A DNA stretch of 64,000 nucleotides from CAWBFD01 sp963788115 (GTDB lineage: Bacteria; Actinomycetota; Thermoleophilia; Solirubrobacterales; 70-9): positions 930,001 to 994,000 of the forward strand of contig CAWBFD010000002.1 of NCBI GenBank assembly GCA_963788115.1, in the 5' to 3' direction. The notes below the pieces were generated by a model. It was not told where the DNA came from. It saw nothing but the letters and a program-made list of their open reading frames with translations, and did not search any database. Made by a program: the position numbers and the translations under genes. This document shows positions 28,100 to 38,511 of the stretch, one piece after another. Within the stretch, counting starts at the first letter, position 1, and each line of letters starts with the position of its first letter.

Positions 28100-29074
28100 C
28101 TACGCGACCGCGCCGGCGCTCGGGGAGCGACGCAGCGCCAGCTCCACGACTCGCCCGCAGAGCTCCTCGAACTCGATCCCGGCGGCCTCGGCCGCCATCG
28201 GATAGAGCGAGGTGTCGGTGAGGCCTGGAATCGCCTCGGCCTCGATCACGTGAGGCCCGGCGAGGCCCGCCCCGCCAGTGCTCTCGGCGGCGCCGAGCAG
28301 CAGGTCCACCCGCGCGAAGCCCTCGCAGCCAAGGGTCTCCCAGGTGCGGACCGCGACCTCGCGCACCGTGGCCGCGTCGTCGCTCGACAGGTCCGCCGGG
28401 CAGACGAAGTCGGTGCGGCCGATCTCGTAGCGGGCCTCGTAGTCGTAGCGGTCCTCCTGGCGCGGGCGGACCTCGACCGGCGGCAGGGGCTCGCCGTCGA
28501 GCACGCCGACCGCCAGCTCACGGCCCTCGACGTGCCGCTCCAGCAGCACCCGCTCGTCGTAGGAGAAGGCGGCGATGAGGGCCTCGGGCACGGCGTCGCG
28601 ATCGGCGGCGAAGCCGACCCCGAGCGCCGATCCCTGTGCGGCCGGCTTCACCACCAGCGGGAACCCGAGCCGCTCCTCGATCTCCTCGAGCGCGTCGGCC
28701 GCGCCAAGCTCGCGGAACGCGGTCGAGTTGAACGCGACCCAGTCCGGGGTCGGGATGCCGGCCGCGCGGAGCTCGTGCTTGGCCAGGACCTTGTCGAGGC
28801 AGCGCATGCACGCGGCCACTCCGGGGCCGGTGTACGGGATGCCGAGGATCTCGAGCAGCTCCTGCACGCTGCCGTCCTCACCGCCGGGGCCGTGCAGGGC
28901 GAGGAAGGCGACCTCGGGAGCCGCCTCCCTGAGCTCACCGACCAGCTCGCTGCCCACGTCCACCGGCACCACCCGGTGGCCCAGCGAGGCCAGCGCGTCC
29001 GCCACGCGGGCGCCGCTGCGCAGCGACACCTGGCGCTCCAGTGACCGCCCCCCCTTGAGCACGGCGACCTTCAA
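28100..29074 (-). CDS. ddl: D-alanine--D-alanine ligase
   Basis: A 324-residue ATP-grasp ligase that makes the D-Ala-D-Ala dipeptide for peptidoglycan. Seen are HGPGGEDGSVQELLEILG (about 64-81), KPAAQGSALGVGF, the substrate-loop YDYEARYEIG, FARVDLLLG and the closing EAEAIPGLTDTSLYP. The usual metal ligand motif is E-x-N-T-x-P-G, and here Asn-Thr is replaced by Glu-Ala. The TTG start at 29074 overlaps the aminotransferase stop (TTGA). The family N-terminus (KVAVLKGGRSLERQVSL) begins there; longer frames upstream are antisense noise. Confidence 0.9.
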   Translation of the reverse strand: MKVAVLKGGRSLERQVSLRSGARVADALASLGHRVVPVDVGSELVGELREAAPEVAFLALHGPGGEDGSVQELLEILGIPYTGPGVAACMRCLDKVLAKHELRAAGIPTPDWVAFNSTAFRELGAADALEEIEERLGFPLVVKPAAQGSALGVGFAADRDAVPEALIAAFSYDERVLLERHVEGRELAVGVLDGEPLPPVEVRPRQEDRYDYEARYEIGRTDFVCPADLSSDDAATVREVAVRTWETLGCEGFARVDLLLGAAESTGGAGLAGPHVIEAEAIPGLTDTSLYPMAAEAAGIEFEELCGRVVELALRRSPSAGAVA

Positions 29075-30495
29075 GGGTCCGAGCGCCTGAAGGGAAGAAC
29101 GTCGCCACCCGAGCGATCGGCCTCGCCCGGCCCGCCCGCCGCCTCGCGGTAATCCGATGGCGGCACCCGGTACTCGCCGGTGATCGTCTCGAACAGCTCG
29201 ACTTGCTCGGAGATCACCCGGCCGATGCGGCGGATGCCCTCGCGGATCTCCTCTTCGGTCGAGCTCGAGAAGTTGAGCCGCATCGACGAGGTGCCGCGCC
29301 CGTCGACGAAGGCGGCGGCCCCGGGAACGAAGGCGACGTTCTGGCGCAGGGCCTTCGCCAGGAGGTCGGTGGTGTTGATGTAGTCGGGGAGCGTCGCCCA
29401 GACAAACAGTCCGCCCTGCGGCTCGGTCCAGCTCGCCTCGCGGGGAAAGTGGCGCTCGAGCGCATCGAGCATCGCGTCCCGGCGGCCGCGGTAGATGCGG
29501 ACGAGGTCGTCGATGTACTCGCGCCAGCCGCCCTCGCCGAAGAACTCGGCGACGAAGTACTGGGACAGGGTCGAGGTGCAGAGGTCCGACGCCTGTTTTC
29601 CCAGCGTCACCTTCTCCAGCACCGGCGGCGGGGCGCACAGCCAGCCCACGCGGATTCCGGGCGAAAGGATCTTGGAGAACGTCCCGAGGTAGATCACGTA
29701 GTCGCCGCCGTCGAGCTTGTAGAGCGGCTCCGGGCCCTCGCCCTCGAAGCGCAGCATCCCGTAGGGGTTGTCCTCGACCACCAGGAGCTCACGCTCGCGC
29801 GCGATCTCGACCAGCCGCCGGCGTCGCTCGGCCGAGAGCGTGACCCCGGCCGGGTTCTGGAACGAGGGCACCGTGTAGATGAACTTCGGCCGGCGCCCGT
29901 CGGCAGCGAGCCGCTCGAGCAGCGATTCGAGCCGATCGATCCGCATCCCGGACTCGTCCATCTCCACCTGAAAGGTGTCCGCCTGGTAGGCGGAGAACAC
30001 GGGCACCGCGCCGGGGTAGGTGGGTGCTTCGCAGATCACCGGGTCGCCGGGGTCGACGAACGTCTTCGCGACCAGGTCGATTGCCTGCTGGCCGCCGGTG
30101 GTGACGATGATGTCGCCGGGATCGGGGTCCATCCCCTCGATCGCCATCACCTCGCGGATGCAGTCCTTCGTCCTGGCGAAGCCCTCGGTCGGGCCGTATT
30201 GGAGCGCCTCGGCCGAGGACTCCTGCGCGATCCGGGTCATCTGCGCGGCGAAGCTCTCCGGCGGGAACGTCGTCGTGTCGGTCTGGCCGCCGGCGAGCGA
30301 GATCACCTCGGGCCGCGCGGTCAGCTCCATCAGGTCGCGCATCGCCGAGGAGCGCATGACCCTGGTGCGTTCCGCGAACAGGTCCGCGTAGCGGTCGAGA
30401 TCGCGCGCGGAGGTGTGGGCGCGGCGATGGGGCGGCGGCGACTCCTCCGGTTCACCCGGCGGCGGTGGGTGCGGGCGGCCTTGGCGCTCGGTCAT
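29071..30495 (-). CDS. PLP-dependent class I/II aminotransferase
   Basis: A 474-residue fold-type-I aminotransferase resembling 2-aminoadipate/LysN-type and MocR-related enzymes without an HTH. It shows SLAGGQTDTTTFPPE (about 66-80), LQYGPTEGFARTKDCI, the PLP-phosphate region TTGGQQAIDLVAK (132-144), PSFQNPAGVTLS, and the Schiff-base Lys275 in GTFSKILSPGIRVGW. About 30 disordered Pro/Arg residues precede the domain. The stop overlaps the ddl start, so the pair is an operon; a role in supplying a cell-wall amino acid is a guess. Confidence 0.88.
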   Translation of the reverse strand: MTERQGRPHPPPPGEPEESPPPHRRAHTSARDLDRYADLFAERTRVMRSSAMRDLMELTARPEVISLAGGQTDTTTFPPESFAAQMTRIAQESSAEALQYGPTEGFARTKDCIREVMAIEGMDPDPGDIIVTTGGQQAIDLVAKTFVDPGDPVICEAPTYPGAVPVFSAYQADTFQVEMDESGMRIDRLESLLERLAADGRRPKFIYTVPSFQNPAGVTLSAERRRRLVEIARERELLVVEDNPYGMLRFEGEGPEPLYKLDGGDYVIYLGTFSKILSPGIRVGWLCAPPPVLEKVTLGKQASDLCTSTLSQYFVAEFFGEGGWREYIDDLVRIYRGRRDAMLDALERHFPREASWTEPQGGLFVWATLPDYINTTDLLAKALRQNVAFVPGAAAFVDGRGTSSMRLNFSSSTEEEIREGIRRIGRVISEQVELFETITGEYRVPPSDYREAAGGPGEADRSGGDVLPFRRSDP

Positions 30496-30548
30496 CCGGT
30501 GCAGTGTGGCGGAAACGGCGGCTCCCCACCGGGGTGCCGCTCAGAGGG

Positions 30549-32384
30549 TCAGGCAAGGGCGCCTCGACGCGCCCCTCGCCGGTCCGGTGACTCCAGCAGA
30601 CGGTGGATCTGGTTCACGACTATGGAGCCGTCGCCGACCGCGGCGGCGCACCGCTGGATCGACCCGTGGCGGACGTCGCCGATGGCGAATACCCCGGGCA
30701 TGCTGGTTTCGAGCATTCGGGGGGAGCGATAGTCGAGTGGCCAGCACTCGACGAGCTTGCCGCCGCGGACGAGATCGAGCCCGGTCAGCAGGTAGCCGCC
30801 GCGGTCGTGCTCGATGTCCTTGGGGAGCCACTCGGTGTGGGGGTGGCCGCCGATCAGGAGGAACAGGCCGGCCGCCTCCACCCGTTCGACCTCGCCGGTC
30901 GCCCGGTTGCGGAGCGTCAGGTACTCGAGCCGCCGCCGTCCGCCACCGCCGATGACCTCCGTACCGCATCTCACCTCGACCTTCTGGGCCACGTCGAGCT
31001 CGTTGCGCAGATACGAGGACATCGTTTCCTCGAGCGCCGCCCGCCGCGCGACCAGGGTCACCCGTCGAGCGAAGCGGGCGAGGTGCATCACCGCCTGGCC
31101 CGCCGAGTTCCCGCCACCGACCACGTAGACGTCCTCGCCCAGGATCCCCTGCGTCTCTGAGACCGAGGCGCCGTAGTAGACCCCGGCGCCGCTCAGCCGT
31201 TCCAGCTCCGGGACCTCGAGCCGCCGGTACGAGACCCCGGTGGCAAGCACCACGGCGCGGGCGCTGACCTCGCCGATGTCCTTCACATCCACGACGAGCC
31301 GATCGCCCTCGCGCCGCAGGTCGGTCGCCTCGCGCATCAGCAGGAACTCGGTCTGGAACACCCACGCCTGCTGGTAGGCGCGCTGAGCAAGCTCGGCACC
31401 GTGCACGCCGCGCTGGAAGCCCAGGTAGTTGCGGATCAGGGAGCTGGATCCGGCCTGCCCGCCGATCGCCTCCCGCTCGATCACCAGGGTTCGCAGGCCC
31501 TCCGAGGACGCGTAGACGGCCGCCGTCAGCCCACCGGGACCTCCGCCGACCACGATCACGTCGAACCTGCGACCGGCCTCGTCCTCGCGCCTCAGCCTGG
31601 TCGGCACCCCGATCGCCTCCGCCACCTCCTGCCTGTTCGGGGCCTCGAGGACGGTGCCGTTCCAGGTGATCGCCACCGGCCCCCTCGGCTGGTCGATCCC
31701 GTGTTGAGCGAGCAGGGCGCGGCCCTCGTCGGAGTGGCTCGAATAGAACTTGTAGGGGACGCCGTTTCGAGCGAGCAGGTCTCGCATCGTGTGCGCGTGC
31801 GGTGTCCAGCGCTCGCCGATCACCCGGATCTCGCTGCCCGCGGAGGAGGTTGTCTTGCTCCACTCCTGGAGGAACTCGGCCAGGGTGCGGTGGAACTGCT
31901 CGTCGGGCTCCTGGACCGGCTTCATCACGTAGTAGTCCATCTCGCGGCGCGCCATGCAGCCGAAGATGGCCTCGGCGGTCGGTTGGTCTCCCCAGTCGCC
32001 CCAATCGATCAGCAGCCCGCGCTTGGCGAGGGGGTGCAGCTCGCCGGTCCGCGCCAGCAGCTCGGTGCCCTGGCACTCGGCGAGCCACTGATCGGCGAGC
32101 ACGATCGCGACCTGCTCACCGGCATCGTCTTTGCGCTCGAGCGCCTCCAGGGCGGCGGCTGCCGAGGACAGGCAGAGGACCTCGTAGTCGCGGCCGTAGC
32201 GGCTGGAGAGCGTTCGTTCGATCCGGGCGAGCGCCTCGGGGTTGCCGTCGACCGCCACCAGGGCCGGCCGCTGAGATCGGGTGTCGGTGTTGGCCTCGAT
32301 GCTGACCAGCACTAGTGGGCGCTGATCAGGGCTTACGCCGGCGTGCTCGCCCGCTGTCGCGGACGCCCGCGATTCGCCGAGCAC
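30549..32384 (-). CDS. Receiver / glutaredoxin-like / TrxR-like fused oxidoreductase
   Basis: A 611-residue three-part protein. Residues about 40-170 form a response-regulator receiver, with Asp98 in IVLADQWL and Lys155 in YYVMKP. Residues about 186-262 look like a glutaredoxin fold (IRVIGERWTPHAHTMRDLL) without a CxxC pair. Residues about 273-600 are a thioredoxin-reductase-like module with FAD motif VVGGGPGGLTAA (278-289) and NAD(P) motif VVGGGNSAGQAV. The redox CxxC of true TrxR is absent (YYGASVSETQ at that place). GTG at 32384 is used here; GTG at 32312 is equally possible. It diverges from the ThuA gene. Confidence 0.85.
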   Translation of the reverse strand: MLGESRASATAGEHAGVSPDQRPLVLVSIEANTDTRSQRPALVAVDGNPEALARIERTLSSRYGRDYEVLCLSSAAAALEALERKDDAGEQVAIVLADQWLAECQGTELLARTGELHPLAKRGLLIDWGDWGDQPTAEAIFGCMARREMDYYVMKPVQEPDEQFHRTLAEFLQEWSKTTSSAGSEIRVIGERWTPHAHTMRDLLARNGVPYKFYSSHSDEGRALLAQHGIDQPRGPVAITWNGTVLEAPNRQEVAEAIGVPTRLRREDEAGRRFDVIVVGGGPGGLTAAVYASSEGLRTLVIEREAIGGQAGSSSLIRNYLGFQRGVHGAELAQRAYQQAWVFQTEFLLMREATDLRREGDRLVVDVKDIGEVSARAVVLATGVSYRRLEVPELERLSGAGVYYGASVSETQGILGEDVYVVGGGNSAGQAVMHLARFARRVTLVARRAALEETMSSYLRNELDVAQKVEVRCGTEVIGGGGRRRLEYLTLRNRATGEVERVEAAGLFLLIGGHPHTEWLPKDIEHDRGGYLLTGLDLVRGGKLVECWPLDYRSPRMLETSMPGVFAIGDVRHGSIQRCAAAVGDGSIVVNQIHRLLESPDRRGARRGALA

Positions 32385-32397
32385 CAGGCAAAAGTTC

Positions 32398-32427
32398 TTG
32401 ACATTTGCCCGACGCCTCCGTTAGTTT
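32398..32427 (+). promoter_or_regulatory. Promoter of the large ThuA-dehydrogenase gene
   Basis: TTGACA at 32398-32403 and TTAGTT or TAGTTT at 17 or 18 nt spacing. A leader of about 40 nt with GGGAGAAGGGAG precedes the ATG at 32471. Confidence 0.55.
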
Positions 32428-32470
32428 TGCCGTGCGAGGAGAAGGTAGGGGGGAGAAGGGAGACTGTCGG

Positions 32471-35400
32471 ATGCCGGTGGGGGCACGCGGGACGTCCAGC
32501 AGGCGCGGGATCGTCCTCGCGACTCTCGTCATCGCCTTCCTCGCAGTCCTTCTTCCGGTCAAGGCCCACGGTCAGGCCGCCGACGTCCCCGCGGCCGGCA
32601 CCGCCTGCGACGAGGCCACCCTCGGCCCGGAGGAGAAGGTCCTGCTGTTCACCAAGACCACCGGGTTCCGCCACACCTCGATCGACGAGGGCGTCGCCGC
32701 GGTGTGCGAGGTCGCGGGCGCCGAGGGGATCGCCGCCGACCACACCGAGGACTCCACCCTGTTCACGGACGACACCCTCGCCCAGTACGACGCGGTCGTC
32801 TTCCTCTCCACCACCGGCGACCCCCTGGCCCCGGACCAGCAGGCGGCGTTCGAGCGCTATATCCAGGCCGGCGGCGGCTTCGCCGGGATCCACGCCGCCT
32901 CCGACACCGAGTACGACTGGCCCTGGTACGGCGGGCTCGTCGGCGCCTATTTCGAGAGCCACCCGGCCAACCAGAACGCGACGGTCAAGGTCTCCGACCC
33001 GAACCATCCCTCGACCGCGGGCCTGCCGCAGCGCTGGCAGCGGTTCGACGAGTGGTACAACTTCCAATCGAACCCCCGGGGCGACGTCCACGTCCTCGCC
33101 ACCCTCGACGAGTCGAGCTACACCGGGGGCGCCGACGGGGCCGATCACCCCACGGCCTGGTGTCACGAGTACGACGGCGGACGCTCCTGGTACACGGGCG
33201 GCGGTCACACCGAGGAGTCCTACGAGGAGCCGCTCTTCCGCGACCACATCCTCGGCGGGATCGAATGGGCGGCCGGCTTGGCCGACGGCGAGTGCGGCGG
33301 CACCGTCTGGGACAACTTCGAGCGGATCACGCTGGCCAAGGGCGTCGCGGAGGCGGGCGAGCCGATCGGCCTCGCGGTGCTCCCCGACCGCAGCGTGCTG
33401 CACACCTCGCGGGACGGGACCGTCTACCACACCGACGCCGAGGGCAACACCGAGGTCGCCGCCGACATCCCCGTCTACAGCCACGACGAGGACGGCCTCC
33501 AGGCGATCACGATCGACCCCGGATTCGCGAGCAACCACTGGGTCTACGTCTATTACGCCCCGCCGCTCGACACCCCGCCCGGCGACGCGCCGTTCAACGG
33601 CGCCCCCGCCGACTTCGCCCCGTACGACGGCGTCAACCACCTCGCCCGCTTCGAGTGGGACCCCCTGACGGAGGAGCTCGACCTCTCGACCGAGCAGGTG
33701 CTGCTCGAGGTCGATCAGGACCGGGGGATCTGCTGTCACAACGGAGGTGACTTCGCCTGGGACGCGGCCGGCAACCTCTATCTCTCCACGGGCGACGACA
33801 CCAACCCGTTCGAGTCCCAGGGGTTCGCGCCGATCGACGAGCGCGCGACGCGCAACCCGGCCTTCGACGCCCAGCGGAGCGCGGCGAACACCAACGACCT
33901 GCGCGGCAAGATCCTGCGGATCAAGCCGGACCCGGCGAGCCCCACCTACACGATCCCTGCCGGCAACCTGTTCGCGCCCGGGACCCCCGGGACCCGGCCG
34001 GAGATCTACGCGATGGGGTTCCGCAATCCCTTCCGGATCGGGATCGACCCCGCCACGGGCCTGCTCTACGTGGGTGACTACGGCCCCGACGCCGGCGCGC
34101 CGGACCCACTCCGCGGCCCGGGCGGTCAGGTCGAGTTCAACGTGATCCGCGATCCGGGGTTCTACGGCTGGCCGTACTGCCACGGCGACAACGACCCGTA
34201 CCGCGACTACGACTTCGCCACCGGCGTCTCCGGGCCCGCGTTCAACTGCTCGGCGCCGGTGAACGCCTCGCCGCAACAACACCGGAGTCCAGACCCTGCC
34301 CGCGCCCGTGGTCATGCCCGACATCTGGTACGGCAACGGCGGTCCCTGGGAGGCGGAGATGCAGCCGGGCGGCTCGGAGTCGCCGATGGCGGGGCCGGTC
34401 TACCGGTACGACCCCGCGAACCCGTCGCAGACGAAGTTCCCCGCGTACTACGACGGCCACTGGTTCCCCGCCGAGTGGGGGAGGGGCTGGATCAAGGAGA
34501 CGGCGCTCGATGCGACCGGTGCCCCGCTCGAGGTCAGCCCGTTCCTCGACGACCCTGCCTTCCAGTGGACCCGGCCGATGGACATGGAGTTCGGGCCCGA
34601 CGGCGCCCTCTACGTGCTCGACTACGGCGGCGGCTTCTTCGGCGGCGACGCCAACTCGGCCCTCTACCGGGTCGACTACGTGCAGGGCCGTCGCTCGCCG
34701 ATCGCGGTGGCAGCGGCCGATCAGACCTCGACCTCCGAGAGCACGCTCACCGTGCAGTTCTCGAGCGAGGGGTCCCATGACCCCGACGGCGGTCCGATCA
34801 CCTACGAATGGGACTTCGGCGACGGCTCGCCGACCACCGACGAGCCGAACCCGACCCACACGTACACGGCGGTCGGCACCTACACCGCGACCCTGACCGT
34901 CACCGACGAGAACGCGCAGACGGGTACCGCCGACGTGCGCATCGTGGTCGGCAACGCCGAGCCCGAGCTCGCCGTCGACGCCCCGCTCGAGGGCGGCTTC
35001 TTCGACTTCGGCGACACCGTCGGCTTCGACGTCACCGTCACCGACGCCGAGGACGGGACGATCTCCGAGGGCAGCCCGGACTGCCCGCGGATCGAGGTCG
35101 AGTACGTGCTCGGGCACGACGAGCACGGACACCCGCTGTCGGAGACGACCGGCTGCGCCGGCGTGATCCAGACCACGGGGGAGAGCGGCCATGGCGCCGA
35201 CGCCAACGTGTTCGGGGTGATCGCCGCCGGCTACACGGACCAGGGCGGCCAGCCCGGGGCCGGGCCGCTGTCGGCGAGCGAGGAGGTCGTGATCTGGCCG
35301 AAGCTGCTCCAGGCCGAGCACTTCACCGACATGCGCGGGATCCAGACCGTGGCCCAGGCGAACGCCGGCGGGGGCGAGCGGGTCGGGTACACCGACAACC

Positions 35401-38400
35401 CCAACAACGAGGACGGTGGGGTCAACTACATCGCCTGGGACCCCGTGAACCTGGCGAACATCGACTCGCTCACAATCACTGCGTCCTCGGGCGCCTCTGG
35501 CGGCCCGATCCAGGTCCGCCTCGACAACCCGGAGAGCGGCCCGCTGCTCGGCACGGTGAACGTGCCGAACACGGGCAGCTTCGACAACCAGCAGGCGTTC
35601 GGCCTCGACATCACCGACCCGGGCGGGACCCACAAGCTGTTCCTGGTTTTCCCAACGGGCGGGCTCGACGTCGACCAGATCCGCTTCAACGGCAGGGGCA
35701 TCTCCGAGAATGCGCAGCCACAGGTGTCGGTGTCGGCGGACCCGACCGAGGGCGGGGTGCCGCTGGTGGTCGACTTCACCAGCGAGGCATCCGACCCCGA
35801 GGGCGGCGAGCTCGACTACGCCTGGGACTTCGGCGACGGCGCCACCTCCACCGAGCCGAACCCGACCCACACCTACGCCGCGCCCGGCATCTACGAGGCC
35901 GAGCTGACCGTGACCGACGAGGGCGGGCTCACCGCCTCCGACTCGGTCTCGATCGAGGCGACCGACTGCCCGGCCGAGCCCCCGGACCCGAGCGACGAGT
36001 TCGACGGGACCGAGCTGAACGAGTGCCGCTGGTCGGAGATCGTGCGCGAGAGCCCCAGCGGCTACTCGGTCGGTGGCGGGGCGCTCGCGATCGACACCGG
36101 CAATGGCACCGACATGTACGGCGGCAACACCAACGCCGAGAACCTGATCTTCCAACCCGCGCCCGAGGGTGGCTGGGAGGCGACCACGAAGGTGACGCTG
36201 CCGTTCACCGGCAAGGACTACGAGCAGGCCAGCCTCATGGTCTACGGCGACGACGACAACTTCGTCAAGCTCTCGTTCATCAAGGTGCCCGGCGGGCGCA
36301 ACCTGGAGTTCATCCTCCAGGACGAGGGCAACCCGATCGACGGGGGCGCGGTGGACCGCACCCCGATGCTCGACGCGAACTTCCCCAACACGGTCTGGCT
36401 GCGGGTGCGCAGCGACGGCGACTTCCTCACCGCCTCCTACTCGGCCAACGGCACCGACTTCACCCCGTTCGGCCGCGCCCGGGCGCTGTCGGCGCTGGGG
36501 CCGGAGCCGAACGTCGGGGTCGCCGCGTTCAACGGCAACGGGTCGGGCAACGAGGCGGCGTTCGACTTCTTCCACCTCGAGCCCGTCGACGTGGAGCCGA
36601 CCTGCACGGAGCCGGAGCAGCCTGATCCCGGCTACACGATGCTGTTCGACGGGACCGAGGCCAGCTTCGGGGAGTGGGAGATGGCCGGGCCGGGCGGGTT
36701 CACGCTGACACCGCAGTGCACGCTGGAGTCGTTCGGCGGGCTCGGGATGCTCTACCACCCGCAGAGCTATGACTCGCCGGTCACCTTCCGGCTGGAGTGG
36801 ATGATGCCCGGCGACGACAACTCCGGTCTCTTCGTCGGCAACTGGGAGCCCGACCCCAACTATCCGGCTGGCCCGCAATGGGACGCGGTCGACCACGGGT
36901 ACGAGATCCAGATCGACGCCACCGACGACGCCGACTCGACGACCGGCGCGATCTACAACTTCCAGGCTCCCAACCAGGCCCTTCGCGACGAGGCCCTGAA
37001 CCCGCCCGGGGAGTGGAACACCTACGAGATCACGGTCGACGATCCGACGATCACGGTCCGCCTCAACGGCGCCGTGATCAACCAGTTCACCTCCACCGAT
37101 CCGGCCCGCGACCTGTCGGCGTCGAAGCTCGGGATCCAGAACCACGGCACGGGCGACGAGGTCTACTTCCGCCGGATCCAGGTCAAGCCGCACCCGCCCG
37201 AGCCGGCCTGCGACGACCCGGATCCGCCGCCGGCCGCGAACGACGACTTCAACGGGACCCCACTCGACGCATGCCGCTGGAACCGGATCGTGCGCTATGA
37301 CGCCGGCGGCCTCGACCTCTCCGGCGGGGCCCTCAACCTCGAGACCTCGTACGCGGACATCTACGGCGCCGGCGACTCGGGCGTCTCGAACATGGTTCTG
37401 CAGGAGGCCCCCGACGGCGACTGGACCGCCGAGACCAAGGTGACCATTCCGCTGGTCAAGTGCTGTCAGCAGGCCGGGCTGATCGCGTACCTCGACGACG
37501 ACAACTACGTCAAGTGGGACGTGATCGCGGACGAGGGGATGGGGCAGGCGCGCTTCGAGCTGCGCAGCGAGATCGGCGACGTCGTCCAGCAACCGCAGAC
37601 GAACGAGTGGCTCGACTATCCGGAGGACGACACCTACTGGCTGCGGCTCTCCCGGGCCGGTAACACGTACTCCGCCGCCTACAGCCTCGACGGAGAGACC
37701 TGGACCGAGTTCGCGGACGAGGTTCAGAATCCCGCGATCGCCGACGGGGCCGCGGTGGGCCCGTTCGCGCTCGGCATCTTCCAGGACGCTCCGATCTGGG
37801 CCTCGTTCGACTCGTTCACGCTCGACACCGGCGAGGAGCCCGACACCGAGCCGCCGACGACGACGGCGACGCTCGACCCGCCGGAGCCCGACGGTGAGGG
37901 TGGTGCCTACGCGTCGCCGGTCGAGGTGACGCTCACAGCCGATGACGGTGCGGGCGGCTCGGGCGTCGACCTGACCGAGTACGCGATCGACGGCGCCGCC
38001 TTCCAGGAATACACGGCTTCGTTCGTGGTCTCGGCGCCGGGCGAGCACACGGTCGAGTTCCGCTCGACCGACGTCGCCGGCAATGTCGAGGGGACGAAGT
38101 CGGTGAGCTTCACGATCCAGGAGGAGGAGCCGGAGCCATCGGTGAGGATCGACGAGGTGCCGAACCGCGTGACCCTGGCGTCGTTCATCCGCAACGGGAT
38201 CCGGGTCGGCGCCGCCTGTGAGGGGGTCGATCGCGGGACGATGAAGATCACGGCAAACCGCAGGCCGCGAGGCATGAGCACCAAGCAGCTCGCCGAGGAC
38301 GACGTGCGCTGCGGTGCCGGCGGGCGGCTTACCGCCCGCCTCACGCCGAGGGGCAAGGTGAAGCACGACCTCAAGGAGGTCCGCGGGGGGATCCAGGCCA

Positions 38401-38474
38401 CGATCACGCTGCGGATGTCGGGGGACGACGGCGGCGCCCGTGACACCCGGGGGCTGACGCTGCGGCGGGACTAA
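32471..38474 (+). CDS. Giant secreted ThuA / sugar dehydrogenase / PKD / CBM / DUF1080 protein, one extra base at about 34274
   Basis: Removing one C at about 34274 (TCG-CCG-C-AAC-AAC) gives one 2000-residue secreted protein. In order: signal peptide (about 10-36); ThuA-like domain (about 55-275: FTKTTGFRHTSIDEG, GGGFAGIHAASD); glucose/sorbosone-dehydrogenase-type propeller (about 290-740: YAMGFRNPFRIGIDP, GWPYCHG); PKD (about 740-826); CBM6-like (about 940-1076: LQAEHFTDMRGIQ); PKD (about 1083-1163); DUF1349-like (about 1171-1371); DUF1080 (about 1385-1575: LFDGTEASFGEW); second DUF1349-like (about 1588-1786); Ig-like repeat; basic tail. It probably attacks or binds extracellular carbohydrate. 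The two halves would otherwise be a truncated gene and a frame starting at GTG 34308. Confidence 0.85.
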
Positions 38475-38486
38475 CAAGGATGGCCA

Positions 38487-38508
38487 CCGGGTACGTTCAT
38501 GTATCCGG
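38487..38508 (+). terminator. Hairpin between the giant gene and the esterase
   Basis: CCGGGTAC, 6-nt loop, GTATCCGG (one G-T pair). It ends within the GGGAG that would be the SD of the next gene, so it may terminate, attenuate or mask translation. Confidence 0.4.
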
Positions 38509-38511
38509 GAG

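Noticed and set aside
28100..29638. The ddl frame extended upstream to 29638.
   Set aside because: The extra 188 codons are antisense to nothing but lie in the aminotransferase gene in another frame, are Arg/Pro-rich and add no domain; the Ddl fold begins at 29074.
34242..38477. A 1411-codon minus-strand frame antisense to the ThuA giant.
   Set aside because: Same effect of GC-rich codons; the plus strand has clear domains, SD and promoter.
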